From an uncultured Clostridia bacterium (lineage in GTDB: Bacteria > Bacillota > Clostridia > Christensenellales > Borkfalkiaceae), in NCBI GenBank assembly GCA_947627665.1, contig CANQWX010000002.1, positions 1 through 64,000 of the forward strand: a stretch of DNA of 64,000 nucleotides, written 5' to 3'. The translations under genes and the position numbers were made by a program. Below the pieces are notes generated by a model. The model was not told the origin of the DNA, ran no database searches, and worked only from the letters and a program-made list of their open reading frames with translations. Positions 47,401 through 56,400 of this stretch are shown in pieces (the first letter of the stretch is position 1; each line of letters opens with the position of its first letter).

Positions 47401-50400
47401 CGTTCCTACCGCGGATTACACCGTAGCGGGCGGAACCTTCACGCTCTACACGCGCTATGTGCAAATTGTCGACGGTCAAAGCGTTGTCACCCTGCGCGCA
47501 GTTTGGGGGATCGACGCGAACAAGAACGGCACGCCCGACTGGAACGACAAGCACTTTGATATCGTCTATAACTATGGCGACTACGAGTCCGAAACGGGCA
47601 CCTTCCCCGAAGGGGACAAGAATTTCCTCGAAGGGCTTACGGTCACGCTCGCGGGCATGGACGGAAGCGGCTATACCATCACCGCGACGAAGGACGGCAA
47701 GCACTATGTGCTCGTCGGTTGGTCGACGAATAGAGTTACCGACGCCCAAACGACGGAGCCGAAGTGGAAGTACGCCGCGGATGGTTGCCTCATGGAGGCG
47801 GGCTACGTCTACACCCTCGACGCGTTCGGGCTTGCGAAGATGGACGAATCGAGCAAAACGGGCACCGTCACCCTCTACGCCGTTTGGGCGGAGGACAACG
47901 AGAGCAACGGCACGGGCGACAAGACCCCCGACTACGCCAACACCTACACGTTGCACTATGCGAACAGCGCGAGCGGCACGCCCGATCCCACTCTGCCCGA
48001 TGATGTAACACCGCTGTCTGTGGGCAATCAGGTCGTCACCGCAAGCGGAACGTATTCGCTCGCCGTAGGGGATAAGCATTACACCCTCATCGGCTGGACG
48101 ACGAAGTCGCTCACGAGCTACCTCTTTGAAGCGGACCCCGGTGCGGACACTTACATCGCAAAACAGGGGCTTTACACCGTTAACGCGGCAGACGCGAACG
48201 AGAGCCACGTCATCACCCTCTACGCCGTTTGGGGCCTGGATATGAACAACGACGGCGAAGGCAACGGCACCCCCGATTGGAGCGAGAACTTCACCCTCCG
48301 CTTTGTGGCGGGCGTGGTCGGCCTCGCAACGGACAGCACGGGGAACAATGCGCTTCCTCAAGATGTGGCGTATACGGGCGAGAACCAAGAGCTGCTGAAA
48401 GAATATTCGCTTCTGCTCAACTACAAGCACTATACCCTGCTCGGCTGGACAAAGACGGCACCCACCTCAGGCGCTCCTTACGTCTATGAATCGAAAGAGG
48501 CGACGACCGGCGCCGCGGGCGTGGGCAATTATACTTACACCCTCGATGTCGCCGACGCGGACGAGAACGGCGTGGTCACCTTCTATGCCGTTTGGGGCAT
48601 CGATAACAACCAAGACGGGCAGGCCGACTACGATCAGAAGTTCGACGTAGAGTACAAGATCGGCAAAACCGCTACGGGCGCGTTGAAGAAGGACGATTAT
48701 CAAGACGAACACGTCAAAGAGGCCTTCCCGACCGAAAAAGATAAGAACGTCGGCGACGAGGTCACCCTTCCCGAGGGCTATACCCTCACCGTGACGGAAG
48801 ACGGCGCAGAGAAGCACTATGTGCTCATGGGCTGGACGCTCACGGCGGACGACTATCTCTGCGGCTCGCTCGAAGATTACATCGCGCAGACGGGCAAACT
48901 GCTCATCTACGGCGCGGGCGCCAAGTATAAGATCGACGATCTTGTCACCAATGCCTCCAAGGCGGCGGAAAGCGGGAACGCGACGGTCACCTTCTATGCG
49001 GTCTGGGGCATCGACGAAGATGAGGACGGCAAAGCGGATTGGGAAACCTACACGGTGGTGTTCGAGAGCCGTTACGGCGAAGACACGGGCGCAGAGCAGC
49101 TCTACGAGATCAGCGGACCTTCGTGGCCGCTCTCCCACTACGGTCTGGCGGCGGATGAAACGACCAACCAGGTCACCGTCACCTACACGGACGGCGGCAA
49201 CTATAAGCTCAGCCTCTACAAGACGACCGCGGAAGGCGTCACCCTTCTCAAACGCTATAAGCTCATGGGCTGGACGCTCACGAACGAGAACAAGGACGAC
49301 GGCGTAACGCACCTCTTCGGCGTTGGAGATCAGGCGGAATATACTGACTTCACCGCGAGCAATTTCTTCCCCGCCAATGACAGAAGCTTCGGGATCGATG
49401 TGAAGTTTGCCGATACGTCCCACTTCATCAAGCTGTACGCCGTTTGGGCGGAGGACAACAACGACAACGGCACGCCCGATTGGGAAGACGAAGAAGCCAC
49501 CGTCACCTTCGCAGATAGCTATAAGACTGCGATCACGGAAGGGGACGGTAAGATCACGGTCACGACCGACGCCGAGGACAATCCTCTCCGCGCGGGCATG
49601 ACGGCGCAAGAACCCGAACTCGCCGCAAGGACGATGACGCAGGACGGCAAGCGCTACATTCTGATCGGCTGGATCGAGGGCGGCTCCGAAAGTAGGCTCC
49701 TCGATACGGCAGAACAGTATGAAGTGATACGGGCCTCGCTGTACGAGAACTCCTACACGCTCCAAAAAGACGAAACAAATGTCACCCTCTATGCCGTCTG
49801 GGCGCTCGACAACGAGAACAACGGCGACGAGAAAGACAAGGGCGACGGCAAGCCCGACTTCTTGCAGACGTACACCCTGCTCTTTGTCAACAAGGCGGCG
49901 ACGGATACGCCCACCTTGCATACGGTCCTCAACCAGGATCCCGACACGACTGTCACCCTGCCCACGGGCTACACCTACGACGCGGCAAGCAAACACTATG
50001 TGCTCGTCGGCTGGACGTTGGACGGCACGCAGGAGAACTATCTCCTCAATGCAGCGCCCGGAGCGGGTTTGCTTGTGGAAGGCCCCGATTACACGATTTC
50101 CTCCAAGGACGCCGTGAAAGTCGACGACAAGTACGTCATCACCTTCTACGCCGTCTGGGGCGAGGACCTCAACAACGACGGCACGGGCAACGGCACGCCC
50201 GACTGGGAGGACGCGAAGTATACCCTCGTCTACGACGTCGAGGGCGCGACGGACGTCACGGCGCCTACGGACGACGGGAAATATCTCAGCGGCACCACGG
50301 TGGAGCTTCTCAAGCCTACGACAACAACGACGAAGGAAGGCGGTGTAAACTATGTGTTCGTCGGTTGGACGACATCCTCCGCGGACGGCTACTTCTTCGA

Positions 50401-53400
50401 AGGCGAACCCACAGTTTCCTTCTACAACATGTTGGGCGGCTCTGCCGAGTATGTTGTGAATGAAGATGACGCCGTAAAGGTCGATGAGAAGAACGTCATC
50501 ACCCTGCATGCCGTCTGGGCGGCGGATAACGAGAACAACGGCGCAGGCAACGGCACGCCCGACTATCTGCAGACCTACACCGTCACGTTTGTCAACGAGA
50601 ACAAAGACGGAAAGACGGTCCCTGCCGATCTTCCTTACACCATCGGCAGCCTCACGGTGGACACTCAGCTCCCGCTCCTTCAGGACTACACCCTCGACGT
50701 GGACGGCAAGCACTATGTGCTCGTCGGCTGGACATTGCAGAGCTTGACAAGTTATCTCATTGAGGCAAAGCCCGAGGACGGTCTGCTTTTGAGCGGCAAA
50801 TTCTATACGGTCGCTTCCAAGGACGCCGTAAAGAATGAGGAAGGCAAGTATGTCATCACTCTGCACGCGGTCTGGGCGATCGATGAAAACCACAGCGATA
50901 CGGCCGACTATTTAGACAATAAGTACACGCTGACCTACCAAAACGGAACGGACGGCACGGTCAAGGGCTGGGAAACGGAAGGATTTACGAAGGTAGTCGA
51001 AAACATCCTCGACGGCACCACGGTCACCTTGTTGGGCAGCTACGACGTCACCCTCGACGTGGACGGCAAGCACTATGTGCTCGTCGGCTGGACGACGGTA
51101 GAAGGTCCGCACAGCTTCATCGCTGCGCCCGATCTCTCTGCCGACGCCTTCTTCGAATGGGGCACGGGCTACACGGTCACGACAAATACCGTTCTCTACG
51201 CCGTGTGGGCTGCCGACAGCGAGAACAACGGCGACGAAACGAAGGGCGATAAGATCCCCGACTACAAGCAGAGCTACACCGTCTTGTTCGTCGATGCGGA
51301 GAACGGCTCCAAAGTGCTCTATACGCTCGAGAACCAGGATGTCAACAGCAGCATCCTCGCACCTTCGGCGAACGCCCTCACCAAGGACGGAAAGCGCTAT
51401 GTGCTCATCGGTTGGACGGTCACGGCGAGCGAAAGCCACATTGTGGATAGCCTCCCGACCGAGGCAGGCTTTGTCGCCGTCAACGGGACTTACAAGCTGC
51501 GTGCGGCAGACGCCGTCAAGAATGGGGACGATTATGTCATCACCCTCTACGCGGTGTGGACGGCCGATGAAAACTCCAACAACGAGGCGGACTACGCCGA
51601 GCCGAAGTACAAGGTGCAGCTCGTCAACGCGACAGACGCGGCGGACGGCAAAATCGAGGGCAAGACGGAAGCGGACCTCTTCGCAACCTTTGAGAACAAT
51701 CTCCGCGGCATGTCCGTCGACATCGACGATTATCACAGCACAAAGGACGCGCAGATCTCGCTCACGGCGGCAGATGGGACCAAATATCTGCTCGTCGGCT
51801 GGACAACGAAGGAGGGCGGCATCTTCAGCAAAGAGAACAAGATGCCCGAAAACGTCACCGTTTACATCGACCTCTACACCGTCAACGCGGCGCACGCCGG
51901 CAAGGATAGAGTCATCAAGCTGTACGCGGTCTGGGGCGTCGACGCCAACAACAACGGCACGGCCGATTGGTCGGAGAACGCCTACCTCGTCAAGCTCGTG
52001 ACGGGCGAAAACAATTCGGTCGGCGCAGCGGTCGGCAGCGCGCTTCCTTACACCTACACCTACCTGCTTACAGACGATGTGATCGATCTGAAAGATCATG
52101 CGACTTGCAGGCTGATCGCGGGCGAGCACACCTATACGATCCTCGGCTGGACCCTCACCGCAGGCACCTACCTCTGCAATTCGCAGGCGGATTATGAAGC
52201 GGTAACGGATGTTCTCACCGAAACTTATACGGTCACCTCTCGCAACGATACGGATAATGATTACGTCATCACGCTGTATGCGGTCTGGGGCGTGGACGAC
52301 AACGCGAACGGTGCAGGCAACGGCACGCCCGACTATGCGGAGAACTTCACGGTAAGCTTCAACGACGGCAGCACGGGCGGTACGACAGAACCCGAAGCGA
52401 TGCCGAAGAGCGAAACCATTTTGGGCGCGGATCTTCTCGACGAGGAGAACAACAAGGTCACGCTCACGCTTGCTTATTCGCTCACGTTGGGCGAAAAGCA
52501 CTACACGCTCATCGGCTGGACGCTCACCGCGCCCACGACCGGTAAGCCCTATCTCTTCGACAAGGCGCCCGGCTTCGTCCTGTACACCGATACCTACACG
52601 GTGCGCGCAAGCGATGTGAACGTCGGCGGCAACACCATCATGCTGTATGCGGTCTGGGGCATCGACGAAAACCAAGACGGTTCGCCCGATTGGAACGACG
52701 TGTTCTCCGTAAGGCTTCATCAGAGCGTTGAGAGCGGCACCGACATCTCGGGGGCGGACGGCCTGTTCGAAGGCATGCACGCCGAGAACCTGCAAGCGGG
52801 CGACGTCGTGACCGATCTCAGGATCAGTTCGGATAGCCCCAAGATCTACCTCGAGGACGGCGGCAGGCACTATGTGCTCGTCGGCTGGACAACGAAGGCG
52901 CCCGAGGCGAACCACCACATCTACGACATCGTGCCGTCGGGGCTGAACCTGCTCAAGGCAAGCTACACCGTTTCGGCAAAGGACGCCGTAAAAGAGAGCG
53001 GTACAAACGTCATCACCCTCTATGCGGTATGGGGCCTTGACAGCGACGACAGCGGCGTTGCCGACTGGGAAGAAACGCTCTACTACGTCGATCTCGTGAA
53101 TAGCATTGACGGCACGCCCGCGGGCGGCATCGCGCTTCCCTACACGCTGAGCGGCCTTCAGAACGGCAAGAGCGTCGTGCTTCTCGCTTCGAACGCGCTC
53201 GAGATCGAAGAGGGCGGCGAGGCCCTCCATTACACCCTCATCGGCTGGCGGCTCAAAGGCCCCGGTGAGATCGTCACGGAAACGCCTACGGCGAACTTCT
53301 ATGCGGCGGGCAGCAGCTACACCGTTTCGGCGACGGACGCGGACAGCGAGGACCACATCGTGTTCTACGCCATCTGGGCGCGGGACGACAACCGCAACGG

Positions 53401-56400
53401 CAAGGCCGACTTTGAGGAAGAGTTCACCGTCGTGTTCTCGAGCGGTACGGATACCGCGTCGGTCACGGGCACCCTTCCCGATGAAGTCCGCGGAAGCGTT
53501 GGCACGGAGGTGCCGCTCACCGCTTCGCTTCAGATCTCCCTCGGCGGCAAGAACTACACCGCCTTCGGCTGGACGCTCTACAACGGCATCTATCTGTATG
53601 AAAACGCTCCGACGGGCAGAGACGCCGAAAAGATCATGCCGATGACGTCAGAGGGCACGGCGGGGGTCTACACCGTGCGTGCGCAGGACGACTTTGACGG
53701 CGACGGGATCATCGAACTGTACGCCGTCTGGGGCATCGACCGCGACGAGGAAGGCAAGGGCGACGGTACGCCCGACTGGCAGGCGACCGAGCTGTACACG
53801 GTCGACTTCGTGCCCGTCGACGGCGCAACGGGCAGCTACACTCTCGACTATAACGGAAAGACGATCTCGCTTGACGACTTCATCCGTATGACCGAGAACA
53901 AGAACAAGAAGCTCGGCGAGAACTTCGGAATGCCTTCCGGCACGCTCTATCTCACGATCGGCTCCAACACCTATCTGTTGCTCGGCTGGACGTACGAGAG
54001 CGGCACCCATCTGTGCACGGAGCTGAACCACCTGCTCGCGCTCAACGGCTACTTCAACAGCGACAACGTCGATCCTTACTATGCGAAGGATCACCTCATC
54101 AAGACGTATGCGGTCTGGGCGGTGGACAACAACCGCGACGGCACGCCCGACTTCTCCCGCAACTTCGCGGTGCACTTCGAAAACGCTACCCCGGGTTCCG
54201 TCATCGACAACGATACGGTCAACGGCGGTATGCCCGACGACGTCGCCGTGCAGGCGGGTATGACGGTCAACCTTGCCGCTTACTCCATCGAAATGGAGCG
54301 CGGCGGCGTCAGCTACACCCTCATCGGTTGGGCGGGCGTGGAGCCGATCGCGGATCCTTACTACGCGTTTGAAACGCCTTCCGCCTTCGAGAGCCTCCGC
54401 ACTACCCTCGGCGACGAGGTGTACACCTCCGCGTACAAGGTAGACCTCACCAAGATGGATTCCGACAGCAAAGTGACGCTGTACGCGATCTGGGGCATCG
54501 ACCAGAACAAGAACGGCATTCCCGATTGGAATGACCTCTTCACCGTCCGCTTCTCCAATATGGAGAACGGCGTTGCGACCAAGATGCCCGAGGAAAAGAC
54601 GGAGCTTTCCGTCAACGACATCGTCGAGCTTGCCTTCGGAACGCTCAGCCTTGACGCAGAGGACGGCGAGCACTATGTGCTCATCGGCTGGACGCTCGAC
54701 ACCCTCGAGAGCTATCTCTTCACCGAAGCGGCTCCCGCAGATTATCTGGAAGCGGGCAGCTCCTATACCGTCGAAGCCAAGGACGCGGTGGGCGTGGACA
54801 TCACTCTCTACGCGGTCTGGGGCAAGGACCACAACGGCAACGGCGTTCCCGATTGGGAAGAGAACTTCTATGAAGTGCAGTTCGTCAACGATGGCGGCGA
54901 TCCGCTCGTGGACGGCGGCGACGAAGAGGTGTTCCGCACGCTCAAAGATCAACTCACGGGCATGGAAGTTTCCCTCGGCGTCAACGGAAACGTCCGCGTT
55001 GAGCACAATGGCGTCCGCTACATCCTCATCGGCTGGACGCTGGAAGAGGCGGAAACCTACTTCTTCGAGGACGAGCCGGAAATCGAGTACTTCGGTCTGT
55101 ACGACAGTTATCTCGTCAATGCGGAGGACGCAAACGACGAGCGCGTCATCACCCTGCATGCCGTCTGGGCGATCGACGGGAACACGAACGACAACCCCGA
55201 CTGGTCGGAGGACTACACCCTCGAATTCCGCACCTTCTACGACAGCGAGAAGCTGATCGAAGACCGCCACGGGCTTCAGGCGAACGACTCCGTCGAACAG
55301 CCTATCATCCGTTCCGTGACCGTGGACGGCAGGAATTACGTCCTCTTCGGCTGGACGCTCGACATTTCGGTCGCGGCCGATCTCTACGTCAGTGCGCCGG
55401 GCGACGCCATCACAAGCAAGCTCGTTTCGTGGCCTTACCTTGTGAAGTTTGCGGACTCCGAATACCGCAAGATCACGATGTACGCGATGTGGGGCATCGA
55501 CAGCAACCGCAACAATATCCCCGACTGGGAGGACGAGTTCACCCTCCGCTTCAACCAGCAGGCGAGCGGTATCTCCGGCCCGATGCCCGAAAATGCGGAA
55601 GGCCTGACGGCGGGCACGACTTACCGCTTCGAACATCATCTGTCCCTGCAATCGGGCGGCGTCACCTACACGCTCATCGCATGGACGCGCGACAGACGCG
55701 ATCCGAAGGGCTTCCTCTACACCGAAGGGTATCCCGAATCGTCCACCAACTATTACGCGGCGAATGTCGAATATCTCGACGGCGACAGGCTCACGAACGC
55801 ATATGTTGTGAACGCGGCGGACGCGGACGGCAGATTCATCGACTTCTACGCGGTATGGGGCATCGATGAGAACGGCAACGGCGTTCCCGACTGGGAAGAC
55901 CCCGTCATCTACTTCATCGATCTGCTCGGCTACGGCGTCGATACGCCTTCCGATCTCCGCTATGTGGCGGGTCAGGACATCAGTCTTCCCGATATGAACC
56001 TCGATCCGCAGTATCTCGAACAGGTCGTCTGGCTTGGCTGGACGCTCGACGCGGGGCTTGGCGGCACGCTCACCGTTTCCTCGCGCGTCCCGTTCCGCAC
56101 ATACCATATCCCCGAGGGAAGCAGACACCTCATCAAGATGTATGCGGTTTGGGGCGTAGACGCAGACATCAAGGGTTGGGTCTATGCCGACGGCGAAGAT
56201 AAGACCTTTGTGGCGCCGCGCGCGCCTGTCACGGGCGAATTCAGGCTCGTGCTCACTAAGGTCACGGGCGATCAGTCGCACATCGACTTCACGCTGGCAA
56301 GCAGCAGCCTCTACGACGCGCTCCTCGAATATCTCACGCCCGATCTCGACGCGGGCAATTGGGAACTTTACGCGGGCGACCGCGCAGACCCGATCGCGGC

